Source of the DNA: Bifidobacterium samirii
GTDB taxonomy: Bacteria > Actinomycetota > Actinomycetes > Actinomycetales > Bifidobacteriaceae
Length of the DNA stretch: 62,387 nucleotides
Assembly: GCF_003952945.1 (NCBI RefSeq)
Contig: NZ_QXGK01000016.1
Location: forward strand, 1 to 62,387
Direction: 5' to 3'
The notes under the pieces were generated by a model. It worked only from the letters and a program-made list of their open reading frames with translations. It had not been told where the DNA came from and ran no database searches. Shown piece by piece: positions 35,568 through 43,813 of the stretch (positions are counted from its first letter, which is position 1; every line of letters starts with the position of its first letter). Position numbers and translations under genes: made by a program.

Positions 35568-35583
35568 AAAACTCCATAAAGTG
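35568..35583. promoter_or_regulatory. RpiR-type operator, copy 1
   Basis: AAAACTCCATAAAGTG, the 16-bp motif seen six times in this locus (others start at 35735, 35772, 37260, 37393 and 37430). This copy is remote, 253 bp before the isomerase gene. The 150 bp that follow are AT-richer and hold no gene. Confidence 0.65.
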
Positions 35584-35734
35584 AATTACGTTGTTGATTG
35601 ACGGCGGTGATTGGTGAGCGTCACGGTGGTGTGTTGGCGGCCTGTTGACGTGGTATTTCGCTGATTGGCAGTGATTTGATGGTGATTTGTGTAGATTTCA
35701 TGAAGGCGAAACTGCGGTGCTGTCGCAATATCGG

Positions 35735-35787
35735 AAAACTGCATAAAGTGTTGAATGCTATTTGAAAAAGCAAAACTCCGTATTGTA
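35735..35787 (+). promoter_or_regulatory. paired RpiR-type operators before the isomerase gene
   Basis: AAAACTGCATAAAGTG (35735-35750) and AAAACTCCGTATTGTA (35772-35787) start 37 bp apart. The 21 bp between them are AT-rich and contain ATGCTAT, the probable -10 region. The same 37-bp pairing is found before the PTS gene. Confidence 0.7.
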
Positions 35788-35820
35788 GTGTCTATACGAT
35801 ACGGCGGTCGGAAAGGATCA

Positions 35821-36378
35821 ATGATGAGCTTCAAAGACGGCACTCGCATCATCCTCGGGGAATTGGAACGTACGCTCGGTGCGGTGGATGAGGCCGCCGT
35901 GGAGCGCGCCATCGCGCTCATCGGCGACGCCGACAAGATCTTCCTTCACGCGCTTGGCCGCGCAGGTTTCGCCGGCCGGTCGCTGGTGATGCGGCTGATG
36001 CACATGGGTCGCGAGGTCTATGTGCTCGGCGAGACGAACACCCCCAATTTCGGGCCGGACGATCTGCTCATCATCTGCTCGGGGTCGGGCGCCACCAAGC
36101 AGTTCGTCGATACGGCGACCAAGGCCAAAGGATTCGGCGGCAAGGTCCTGCTCTTCACCGCCACTAAGGATTCCCCCCTTGGGCAGATCGCGGATGCCGA
36201 GATCGTGATCGAGGCGCCGAGCAAGCGCCAGTCGGACAGCGAATTCGCCTCCATCCAGCCGATGGCATCGCTGTTCGAGCAGTCCATCCTGCTGATCGGC
36301 GATGCCATGGTGCTCGCCATGATGGAGCGCAGCGTCACCGGCGAGGCGATGTTCCGGAGGCACAGCAACCTCGAATAG
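35821..36378 (+). CDS. SIS-domain sugar-phosphate isomerase (6-phospho-3-hexuloisomerase-like)
   Basis: 185 residues, a single SIS domain: IFLHALGRAGFAGRSLVMRLMHMG, then IICSGSGATKQFVD and a C-terminal FEQSILLIGDAMVLAMM. This is the size and layout of HxlB-type 6-phospho-3-hexuloisomerase, which interconverts a 3-hexulose 6-phosphate and fructose 6-phosphate. No hexulose-phosphate synthase gene is near. With a PTS gene and RpiR operators beside it, it probably handles the phosphosugar delivered by the PTS. Start at 35821 behind GAAAGGA. Confidence 0.75.
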   Translation: MMSFKDGTRIILGELERTLGAVDEAAVERAIALIGDADKIFLHALGRAGFAGRSLVMRLMHMGREVYVLGETNTPNFGPDDLLIICSGSGATKQFVDTATKAKGFGGKVLLFTATKDSPLGQIADAEIVIEAPSKRQSDSEFASIQPMASLFEQSILLIGDAMVLAMMERSVTGEAMFRRHSNLE

Positions 36379-36398
36379 GCGCCGCCTTCGGGTCGTGC

Positions 36399-37226
36399 TC
36401 AGTTCTTGAACTGGCTGAGCACGGCTTCGCTTCTCGTATCCATGTCGTGCACCGGACAACGGTCGCGCAGGAAGTACAGCAGGATGTCGGCGGCCACCAG
36501 TTCGTAGACATGCGACGCGCTGCCCCATCCGCAGTCGATAACGTCGCTGACGGGGCGCGTCTTGATGACGACATTGGCGAGCCGTGCGGTCGTCGACCGG
36601 TCGTCGCCGGTGACGGCGATGACCTTGACGCCGTTCCGGCGGGCGATCCGACAGCATTCGATGGTGTAGATGGATTCCCCGGATCGGCTGAAGACGACGA
36701 TCACGTCATGCTCGTCGGCGAGGATGAGCCTGCGCATCAGATACTCCATGCTGGCGCTGGTGAAGGTGTCGATGCCGTAGCAGAGCAGCCGATGGGCGAA
36801 ATCGTCCGCGACGGCGGCCATGTTGCCCCATCCGAAGGTGAACACCGTGTTCGCCCCGGCCAGCAGTTCGACGCAGTCCGAAATCTGCTCCATCGTGATG
36901 TCCTTGGAGAGCTGGGAGACGTTGGCGGCGATGGTGTCCACCAGTGTGACCACGTCCTCGGGGGCTCCGTCGGCGCCTCCCGACGCCTCGGCGATGCTCA
37001 GATCCGCGGTCTGGGTCGCCAGGTTGATCTTGAGCTGATAAAAGCCGGACTGGTTGATGCGTCGGCATACGCGCATGACGGTGGCGTCGCTGGTTTCGGT
37101 TTCGGCAGACAGCTCGGCCATGCTCATCTGTGTGACCCGCTTGGGGTGGGCGAGGATGAAGTCGGCTACGCGGCGTTCCGCGCCATGCATGTCCGGATAG
37201 GTTCTTTTGATGTCGGCGATGATCAC
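36399..37226 (-). CDS. RpiR-family transcriptional regulator
   Basis: 275 residues. Residues 1-75 form the RpiR helix-turn-helix (MSMAELSAETETSDATVMRVCRR), and residues 110-260 the SIS sensor domain (TFGWGNMAAVADDFAHRL, VVFSRSGESIYTIE) that binds a sugar phosphate. The start is a GTG at 37226 behind AGAAAGG; no ATG fits. It lies between the isomerase and PTS genes, divergent from the latter, and one operator copy (37260-37275) is placed for autoregulation. Confidence 0.88.
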   Translation of the reverse strand: MIIADIKRTYPDMHGAERRVADFILAHPKRVTQMSMAELSAETETSDATVMRVCRRINQSGFYQLKINLATQTADLSIAEASGGADGAPEDVVTLVDTIAANVSQLSKDITMEQISDCVELLAGANTVFTFGWGNMAAVADDFAHRLLCYGIDTFTSASMEYLMRRLILADEHDVIVVFSRSGESIYTIECCRIARRNGVKVIAVTGDDRSTTARLANVVIKTRPVSDVIDCGWGSASHVYELVAADILLYFLRDRCPVHDMDTRSEAVLSQFKN

Positions 37227-37259
37227 GATGGGCCTTTCTGTTGGGCGGTGATGAATAGT

Positions 37260-37275
37260 ATAACTCCATGAAGTG
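37260..37275. promoter_or_regulatory. RpiR-type operator before the regulator gene
   Basis: ATAACTCCATGAAGTG differs from the consensus AAAACTSCATAAAGTG at two positions. It lies 33 bp before the GTG start of the rpiR-like gene. Confidence 0.65.
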
Positions 37276-37392
37276 CCCAGTTTGCGATTTGTAGTTGTAC
37301 TTTTCGGCGTTAGGTTGATATTGCAGTTTGGTAAATCTCTTGCGAAAAGGACCGTTTGGCGGTGTTTTCGCCATCGTTTCCAATGGTGTAGC

Positions 37393-37445
37393 AAAACTGC
37401 GAATAGTGTGATATGCTGCTTTATGAAGCAAAACTACATATTGTG
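37393..37445 (+). promoter_or_regulatory. paired RpiR-type operators before the PTS gene
   Basis: AAAACTGCGAATAGTG (37393-37408) and AAAACTACATATTGTG (37430-37445) start 37 bp apart, the same distance as in the isomerase promoter. The interval holds GATATGCT, a probable -10 region. Confidence 0.7.
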
Positions 37446-37498
37446 GGGTGTGAAGAAGCACTCCGCGCCAAGGGCATACGACAGAAAAGAGGGCACTC

Positions 37499-38971
37499 AT
37501 GGAGTACGAGTCGCTGGTGAACGGCGTTGTGCGTCATCTGGGTGGGATCGGCAACATCAAACATGCCACCCATTGCGCGACCAGACTGCGCATGCAGGTC
37601 CACGATGAAGCGAAGATGGACCTCGAAGGCCTTGAAACGGTCGACGGCGTCTATGGCATCCGTGACATAGGCGGTGGCGAGGTCCAGATCGTCGTGGGCA
37701 CCGACATCGAGAACATCTACGGCGAATTCCTCGCCATCACGGGGTACTCCGCGGATGATGCCCCGGAGCCGGCTGAATCCGCGGAGTTCTCGGAGCGGAC
37801 GGGTGCATCGGAGGACAAGGAAGCCTCCGCCGTCGGAGTCGGGAAGGCAAAGCCTCGCGGCTCCTCCGCATCGCTTGTCGATACGCTGAGCGGATACGGG
37901 CGTAAGGTCATGGATTTCCTCGGCGGCACCGTCGGACCGGTCATCCCGATCTACATGTGCTGCGGCATGATCATGGCATTCCTCACCATCTGCACCACCT
38001 TCCTCGGACTCGACGCGGACAGCGGCGTCGTCGAGGTCTTCAACGGTGTCGCGAACGCGGGCTTCTACTTCATGCCCATCGCGCTCGGATGGTCTGCCGC
38101 CGATAAGCTCGGCGTTCGTCCCGCCCTCGGCGCACTGCTCGGCATGTCGCTGCTCTACTCGACCATCAACGGAGCCGAAGGTCTCGATATCTTCGGAATC
38201 CCCGTGTACACCGTGTCGTACAACGGCACGTTCCTGCCGATCATGCTCGGCGTGCCGTTCATGGCCGTCGTGTTCCACCTGTTCAAGCGGATCATCCCCA
38301 AGAACATGCAGTACTTCCTGCTGCCGCTGGTCACCATGCTGATCACCGTGCCCGTCGTGCTGTTGGTCCTGGGGCCGATCGGCTATGTCGCCGGCACCGG
38401 TTTCTCCGTCGTCTTCCAATGGCTGCAGGCGCACGCCAAGTTCCTCGCCAGCGCGTTGTGGGGCGCGTTCTGCCCGATCGGCATCGTGACCGGCATGGAT
38501 AAGGCCGTGTATGCGATCAACATGAACTACATGAACTCCGTCGGCTACGACAACCTCTTCTGCCCGGGTGCGCTTGCGGCCAACTCCGCCATCGGCGGCG
38601 CCACCCTCGCCGTGTGGTTCCTCGGCAGCCGAAGCGAACTGCGCCAGCTGTCCGCATCCGCGGGCATCACCGCGGTGCTCGGCATCACCGAACCTGCACT
38701 GTACGGCGTCTGCCTCAAATTCGGGCGTCCCTTCCTGGGATCGGTGTGCGGCGGCGCGGTCGGTGCCATGTTCGCTTCGCTCGTCAACCTCAAGCAGTAC
38801 GCATGGGCCGGTCCGGGTCTGATGACCTCTCCCACCTATATCGCCCCGGACGGAGACATGACGAATTTCATCCTCTGCCTCGTGACCATCGCCGTATCCG
38901 TGCTTGCCGGATTCGTGTTCACCTATGTGCTGAGCCGCTCGGACGCCAAGCATATCTACGATAAGGCATAA
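37499..38971 (+). CDS. PTS sugar transporter EIIBC (glucose/beta-glucoside superfamily)
   Basis: 490 residues. The IIB domain (1-85) carries the phosphorylated Cys26 in HATHCATRLR. A 45-residue charged linker leads to the IIC domain (125-480) with about ten membrane segments and the substrate-site motif GITEPALYG. No IIA domain is fused, so phosphate must come from an EIIA encoded elsewhere. PTS systems are few in bifidobacteria. Neighbours (SIS isomerase, RpiR) and the paired operators suggest one dedicated, phosphosugar-induced pathway. Substrate unknown. The ATG at 37499 has a weak ribosome site, GAAAAGAGG. Confidence 0.88.
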   Translation: MEYESLVNGVVRHLGGIGNIKHATHCATRLRMQVHDEAKMDLEGLETVDGVYGIRDIGGGEVQIVVGTDIENIYGEFLAITGYSADDAPEPAESAEFSERTGASEDKEASAVGVGKAKPRGSSASLVDTLSGYGRKVMDFLGGTVGPVIPIYMCCGMIMAFLTICTTFLGLDADSGVVEVFNGVANAGFYFMPIALGWSAADKLGVRPALGALLGMSLLYSTINGAEGLDIFGIPVYTVSYNGTFLPIMLGVPFMAVVFHLFKRIIPKNMQYFLLPLVTMLITVPVVLLVLGPIGYVAGTGFSVVFQWLQAHAKFLASALWGAFCPIGIVTGMDKAVYAINMNYMNSVGYDNLFCPGALAANSAIGGATLAVWFLGSRSELRQLSASAGITAVLGITEPALYGVCLKFGRPFLGSVCGGAVGAMFASLVNLKQYAWAGPGLMTSPTYIAPDGDMTNFILCLVTIAVSVLAGFVFTYVLSRSDAKHIYDKA

Positions 38972-38980
38972 CCGAAATCC

Positions 38981-39008
38981 CGAGGCCGCCCGAAATCGGA
39001 CGGCCTCG
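38981..39008 (+). terminator. terminator of the PTS gene
   Basis: CGAGGCCG (38981-38988) pairs with CGGCCTCG (39001-39008), with CCGA/TCGG pairing inside. It starts 9 nt after the stop codon. The tail is only mildly T-rich. Confidence 0.7.
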
Positions 39009-39164
39009 TATCGTCGTCGATTAAGGAATCCGAGGCTGCGCTGCGTATGATGGAGGACGTCGGTGGAAGCACTGCTAGCCGTTCCCTCTTCCGGCGCGCA
39101 TGAAGACTTTCGGGAACGGGCCGAATCCGATGGGCGTCTCCCGTACGCCCGCTCATAGGCGGTG

Positions 39165-39201
39165 AAGGGGGTCGTGGCGTGAACAGCGCCACGACCCCCT
39201 T
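39165..39201. terminator. perfect 15-bp stem-loop before metG
   Basis: AAGGGGGTCGTGGCG pairs perfectly with CGCCACGACCCCCTT around a 7-nt loop. It lies between the PTS terminator and metG and can stop transcription from either side. An attenuator role for metG is possible, but the predicted metG promoter lies after it. Confidence 0.65.
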
Positions 39202-39246
39202 CCCATACGCCCGGGACTTCCAGCGTCGCGGATACCATGCAGAGTT

Positions 39247-41109
39247 ATGAGTCATATTCTGGTGAATGTTGCATGGCCGTACGCGAACGGCCCCCGCCAT
39301 ATCGGTCACGTCGCCGGCTTCGGCGTGCCCTCCGACGTCTACGCGCGCTACGAGCGCATGAAGGGCAACGACGTCCTCATGGTCTCCGGCACCGACGAGC
39401 ACGGCACCCCGATCCTGGTCGAAGCGGAGAAGGAGGGTCTGAGCGCACAGGAGCTCGCCAACCGCTACAACCGCGTCATCGCCAAGGACCTGTGCGACCT
39501 GGGCCTGAGCTACGACCTGTTCACCCGCACCACCACCGGCAACCACGAGCAGGTCGTGCAGGAGCTGTTCCGCCAGTGCCTCGACAACGGCTACATCTAC
39601 AAGGGCACCCAGCAGGTCGCCATCAGCCCGTCCACCGGCCGCACCCTGCCCGACCGCTACATCGAGGGCGAATGCCCGATCTGCCACGCCGACGGCGCGC
39701 GCGGCGACCAGTGCGACGCCTGCGGCAACGAACTCGACCCCGACGAGCTCATCAACCCCGTCTCCAAGATCAACGGCGAAACCCCGCGCTTCGAGGAGAC
39801 CGAACACTTCTTCCTCGACCTGCCGGCGCTCGCCGAGGCGAACCTCGCCTGGCTCGACACCCGCGAAGGCTGGCGCACCAACGTCATCAACTTCTCCAAG
39901 GGCCTGTTCAAGGAGGTCAAGCCGCGCGCCATCACCCGCGACATCGACTGGGGCATCCCCGTGCCGGTCGAAGGCTGGATCGACAACCCGAACAAGAAGC
40001 TGTACGTGTGGTTCGACGCGGTCATCGGCTACCTGTCGGCGTCCATCGAATGGGCGCGCCGCAGCGGCGACCCGGAGGCGTGGCGCAAGTGGTGGAACGA
40101 CCCGACCACGCCCGGCTACTACTTCATGGGCAAGGACAACATCACCTTCCACTCGCAGATCTGGCCGTCCGAGATGCTCGGCTACAACGGCGCCGGCAGC
40201 AAGGGCGGCGAGGCCGGCAGGCTCGGCCCGCTCAACATGCCCGAGCAGGTCGTCTCCTCCGAGTTCATGACGATGGAGGGCAAGAAGTTCTCCTCGTCGC
40301 GCGGCATCGTCATCTACGTCAAGGACATCCTCGCCCGCTACCCCGTGGACGCCGTGCGCTACTACATCTCCGTGGCCGGCCCCGAAACGTCCGACGCCGA
40401 CTTCACCTGGTCCGAGTTCGTGCGCCACAACAACGAGGAGCTCGCCGCCGCGTGGGGCAACCTCGTCAACCGCGTCGCCAACCTGATCGCCAAGAACTTC
40501 GGCGAGATCCCCGCCCTCGACGAGACCGCCATGACCGACGAGGACCGCGCACTGCTCGACGAGGCCGCCGCCGCGTTCGACACGGTCGGCTCGTTCATCG
40601 AGAACCACCGTCAGAAGAACGCCCTCAACGAGGCGATGCGCCTCGTCGGCGACATCAACAAGTACATCTCCGCGACCGAACCGTGGAAGATCAAGGACGA
40701 CCCGGCGCGCCTCGCCACCGTCCTGCACGTCGCCGCGCAGGCCGTCTCCGACGCCAACCACCTGCTCGCCCCGTTCCTGCCCCACGCCGCGCAGAAGGTG
40801 TGGGAGACGCTCGGCGGCACCGGCGTGTTCTCCCCGCTGCCGCGCATCGAGGAGGTCGAGGACCTCGACAAGCCGGGCTTCACCTACCCGATCATCACCG
40901 GCGACTACAAGCTGGGCGAGACCGTCCACCCGTGGGCGCGCGAGGCGATCGTGCCGGGCACCCCGGTGAGCAAGCCCACGCCGATCTTCGCGAAGATCCC
41001 GAAGGAGGCCGTCGAGGAGGAGCTCGCCCGCTTCGACGAGGCGCTCGCCGCCCGCCGCGAGGCCGAGGCCAAGCGCCTCGCCGCCGCCAAGGCCGAACTC
41101 GACAAGTAG
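39247..41109 (+). CDS. metG: methionyl-tRNA synthetase
   Basis: 620 residues. Class I synthetase with HIGH signature at residues 18-21, a zinc knuckle ([18 protein letters not shown], near residue 142) and the KFSSS form of the KMSKS loop at 347-351. C-terminal residues 560-620 are a charged helical tail instead of a Trbp111-type tRNA-binding domain. It charges tRNA-Met for all protein synthesis. No ribosome site precedes the ATG, but a -10-like TACCAT (39233-39238) ends 8 nt before it, so the mRNA may be leaderless. Confidence 0.97.
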   Translation: MSHILVNVAWPYANGPRHIGHVAGFGVPSDVYARYERMKGNDVLMVSGTDEHGTPILVEAEKEGLSAQELANRYNRVIAKDLCDLGLSYDLFTRTTTGNHEQVVQELFRQCLDNGYIYKGTQQVAISPSTGRTLPDRYIEGECPICHADGARGDQCDACGNELDPDELINPVSKINGETPRFEETEHFFLDLPALAEANLAWLDTREGWRTNVINFSKGLFKEVKPRAITRDIDWGIPVPVEGWIDNPNKKLYVWFDAVIGYLSASIEWARRSGDPEAWRKWWNDPTTPGYYFMGKDNITFHSQIWPSEMLGYNGAGSKGGEAGRLGPLNMPEQVVSSEFMTMEGKKFSSSRGIVIYVKDILARYPVDAVRYYISVAGPETSDADFTWSEFVRHNNEELAAAWGNLVNRVANLIAKNFGEIPALDETAMTDEDRALLDEAAAAFDTVGSFIENHRQKNALNEAMRLVGDINKYISATEPWKIKDDPARLATVLHVAAQAVSDANHLLAPFLPHAAQKVWETLGGTGVFSPLPRIEEVEDLDKPGFTYPIITGDYKLGETVHPWAREAIVPGTPVSKPTPIFAKIPKEAVEEELARFDEALAARREAEAKRLAAAKAELDK

Positions 41110-41150
41110 TCCTTCGGCACTTCGGGCCGTCCGCGCCCGTCCGACGATCC

Positions 41151-41183
41151 GGGGCCCGCATGCGCATGCCGCGCGCGGGCCCC
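41151..41183 (+). terminator. stem-loop after metG
   Basis: GGGGCCCGC pairs with GCGGGCCCC, flanked by GACGA/TCGTC that extends the stem. It lies 41 nt after the metG stop codon and has no T tract. Confidence 0.6.
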
Positions 41184-41225
41184 GTCGTCGTATGCGGCGA
41201 CGATCGCGGTCGGGAACGGACATGC

Positions 41226-41335
41226 CTTCGCAATGGGCGCGCGATCGACGTCGCTGCGTGACGATCGTGCAGTTTCGACGCCGGTTATCTTCGCAACGGA
41301 CACGCGGGCGTGCCGATTGCGTGTCCGTTGCGAAG
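41226..41335. repeat. 47-nt palindrome with a degenerate partner (family D)
   Basis: CTTCGCAACGGACACGC (41289-41305) pairs perfectly over 17 bp with its complement at 41319-41335. A degenerate left arm, CTTCGCAATGGGC, starts at 41226, exactly 63 bp earlier, the period seen in arrays A and B. It may be a two-unit relic of the same kind of array. Confidence 0.6.
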
Positions 41336-41443
41336 CATCGGTGATACCGGTACGACTATCGCGGCGACGGGCACAGACCCGCCACACTTCTCACAGGGAA
41401 TTCGGAGGAAGACGCATCGTTTCTCCAAGAGAAGGACGGTTAT

Positions 41444-41497
41444 ATGAATCATGTCATCGGTTACGGCCGACGGCGAGGTTCCCGAGGAACCCCATAA
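41444..41497 (+). CDS. possible leader peptide (17 codons)
   Basis: A short frame, MNHVIGYGRRRGSRGTP, starts with ATG 8 nt after a good GAAGGA ribosome site and ends inside a small GGTTCC/GGAACC hairpin. A canonical terminator follows 30 nt later and then a pair of ABC exporter genes. This order is that of attenuation leaders. The Arg-Arg-Arg stretch resembles the basic-X-basic motif at which macrolide-bound ribosomes stall. It may also be a chance frame, and a separate promoter seems to exist after the terminator. Confidence 0.35.
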   Translation: MNHVIGYGRRRGSRGTP

Positions 41498-41526
41498 CTG
41501 AACCCCTTCTTCTCTCTTCTCTCTCG

Positions 41527-41554
41527 ACCCGGCGGCCCCCACCGCCGGGTTTCT
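41527..41554 (+). terminator. intrinsic terminator or attenuator upstream of the ABC exporter
   Basis: ACCCGGCGG pairs perfectly with CCGCCGGGT around CCCCCA, followed by TTCTC. It has the best terminator shape in this part of the window. No ordinary gene ends just before it, only the 17-codon frame. Confidence 0.75.
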
Positions 41555-41696
41555 CATATCCGGAGCATCCGGACGGCGACGGTTCGCGTCGGAGGACCGG
41601 TCTGACGGACCTGCGACATGGCAACGAAAACATCGCATCGGCGACGGTGCCCGCAAACCGTTGGAAACACGCGGCAACACACCCGAAATCAGCGGG

Positions 41697-41724
41697 TTGC
41701 GCACCTTGGTCGTTCGTCTAGACT
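41697..41724 (+). promoter_or_regulatory. possible promoter of the ABC exporter operon
   Basis: TTGCGC (41697-41702) and TAGACT (41719-41724) are 16 bp apart. If real, the exporter can be transcribed without passing the terminator at 41527. The other sequence between 41555 and 41899 shows no gene. Confidence 0.4.
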
Positions 41725-41899
41725 GGACCGCGTTTGCGAATCCGAACAGGGGTTTCGGCCGGCGAAAGAGAGCGCCGGTTGCGGGACACTCGAAACACGA
41801 CGGTCGTGAATCGTGGCGGCGACGAATGCCGCGCGCGGCGAGAAGAGCGCCGCGCAGTACCACAGGCAAACACAATCAGGAATGCGAGGATCTCCTCAC

Positions 41900-43747
41900 A
41901 TGTACGTCGATCCGACGAAGAACCAGGACAAGGGCAACCTGCGCTGGATCCTGCCCTACTGCAAACCCGACCTGCCGCGCGTGGCCGGCTCGATCGTGCT
42001 GTTCTGCATGAACAACACGATGGCGCTGACCATCCCGCTGATCTCCGGCCTCATCGTGGACCGGGTCATCGTGGGCGGCCATACCGACGAACTCATGCGC
42101 CTGTGCGCGCTCATGATCGTCTTCACCATCATCCGCGTCAGCACCCGCTACGGCTACCAGATGTGGATGGAACGCTTCGGACAGAACTCCGTCTACAGGC
42201 TCGTATCCGACGAATACGAAAAACTCCACGAACTCGACTTCACCTACTTCAACCACACGCGCACCGGCGACATCATGAGCCGCATGACCTCCGACACCGA
42301 CGCGATCCGCCACTGCCTCAGCTGGGTCAGCTACCAGATCGCCGACTGCGTCGTCATGTTCATCGGCGCCCTGTGCGTCATGTTCGCCATCGACTGGAGG
42401 CTCGCCCTCGCGCTCGCCTGCGTCACCCCGTTCCTGTTCATCCTCACCCGCGGGCTGTCCACGCACGCCCACCCGCTGTTCTACGCGATCCGCAACTCGC
42501 TCGCCTCGCTCAACTCCATGGTCGAGGAGAACATCGAAGGCAACCGCGTCGTCAAGGCGTTCGTGCGCGAACCCTACGAGACCGAGAAATTCGACGAGCA
42601 CAACGAGGACTACATGCAGCGCAACATGGCGCTCGCCTACAACTCGCGCAAGTACATGCCCTGGCTCGACGGCCTCGGCTTCTCGCTGCAGCTCATCACG
42701 CTCGGCCTCGGCGGCTTCCTCGTCATCAACGGGTACATGACGCTCGGCAACCTCGTGTCGTTCAACTCGTTCCTGTGGATGATCGACGGACCGGTGCGCC
42801 AGTCCGGCTGGCTCATCAACGACTGGCAGCGGTTCAACGCCAGCTGCATCAAGATCCGCAAGCTCCTGACCGCCCAGTCGCGCATCACCGAGAAGCCCGA
42901 CGCGCACGAGGCCGTCAGGCACGCGACCGCCATCGCCGAACAGGTCGGCGCCGCGCACCCGCCGGCACCCGACCGCATCAGCGGCGACATCCGCTTCGAC
43001 CACGTCAGCTTCGCGTTCCCCGACGACCCGGCCACGCCCATCCTCAAGGACATCGACTTCACTCTGCCCGCAGGCGGCAGACTCGGCATCCTCGGCGAAA
43101 CCGGCTCCGGCAAATCCACGCTCGTCAACCTCGTCTCGCGCTTCTACGACCCGACCGTCGGCCACGTGCTCATCGACGGCATCGACGCGCGCGACTGGCC
43201 GCTCACCACGCTGCGCTCGCAGGTGTGCATCGTCGCGCAGGACACGTTCCTGTTCTCCGACACGATCGGCGGCAACATCGGCTTCGGCGCCGGCGAGCAC
43301 GCCGCGCGCGACGAACGCTACATCCGACGCATGGCCGAGATCGCCGGCGCCGACGGGTTCATCCGATCCATGCCCGAAGGCTACGACACGGTCGTGGGCG
43401 AACGCGGCGTGGGCCTGTCGGGCGGACAGAAGCAGCGCCTGTCGCTGGCGCGCGCCCTCGCCGACGACCCGTCGATCCTCATCATGGACGACACCACGTC
43501 GGCCGTCGACATGGAGACCGAGGCGCAGATCCAACGGCACCTGCGCGAGATGGACGGCAACAAGACGATCATCACGATCGCCCACCGCATCTCGTCGATC
43601 AAGGACTGCGACCTGATCCTCGTGCTCGAGCACGGGCGCATCGTCGAACGCGGCACGCACGCCGAGCTCGTCGCCGCCCACGGACGCTACTGGGACATCT
43701 ACCACAAGCAGCTCGGCCTGCAGTCCGGCTGCTCGCAGGGGTACTGA
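41900..43747 (+). CDS. ABC exporter half-transporter, degenerate-site subunit
   Basis: 615 residues: six-helix membrane domain (20-320) then ATPase domain. Walker A GETGSGKST (Lys405), signature LSGGQ intact, but the Walker B end is IMDDTTSAVD with Asp531 where the catalytic Glu should be. That is the mark of the degenerate-site partner in heterodimeric exporters such as TM287/288 or BmrCD. The start at 41900 (GAGGA ribosome site) is preferred over Mets at 41813 and 41882. Paired with the next gene. Likely drug, peptide or lipid export. Confidence 0.88.
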   Translation: MYVDPTKNQDKGNLRWILPYCKPDLPRVAGSIVLFCMNNTMALTIPLISGLIVDRVIVGGHTDELMRLCALMIVFTIIRVSTRYGYQMWMERFGQNSVYRLVSDEYEKLHELDFTYFNHTRTGDIMSRMTSDTDAIRHCLSWVSYQIADCVVMFIGALCVMFAIDWRLALALACVTPFLFILTRGLSTHAHPLFYAIRNSLASLNSMVEENIEGNRVVKAFVREPYETEKFDEHNEDYMQRNMALAYNSRKYMPWLDGLGFSLQLITLGLGGFLVINGYMTLGNLVSFNSFLWMIDGPVRQSGWLINDWQRFNASCIKIRKLLTAQSRITEKPDAHEAVRHATAIAEQVGAAHPPAPDRISGDIRFDHVSFAFPDDPATPILKDIDFTLPAGGRLGILGETGSGKSTLVNLVSRFYDPTVGHVLIDGIDARDWPLTTLRSQVCIVAQDTFLFSDTIGGNIGFGAGEHAARDERYIRRMAEIAGADGFIRSMPEGYDTVVGERGVGLSGGQKQRLSLARALADDPSILIMDDTTSAVDMETEAQIQRHLREMDGNKTIITIAHRISSIKDCDLILVLEHGRIVERGTHAELVAAHGRYWDIYHKQLGLQSGCSQGY

Positions 43748-43813
43748 TCCGGCCCCGGCCCCCGACCATGGCCATACTCAAGTCATACGCTCATACGCTT
43801 ATAAGGACCATTC

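Noticed and set aside
39010-39246. T-box or other riboswitch before metG
   Set aside because: I find no T-box antiterminator bulge or specifier loop, and the predicted promoter lies after the strong hairpin, so the hairpin would not be in the metG transcript.
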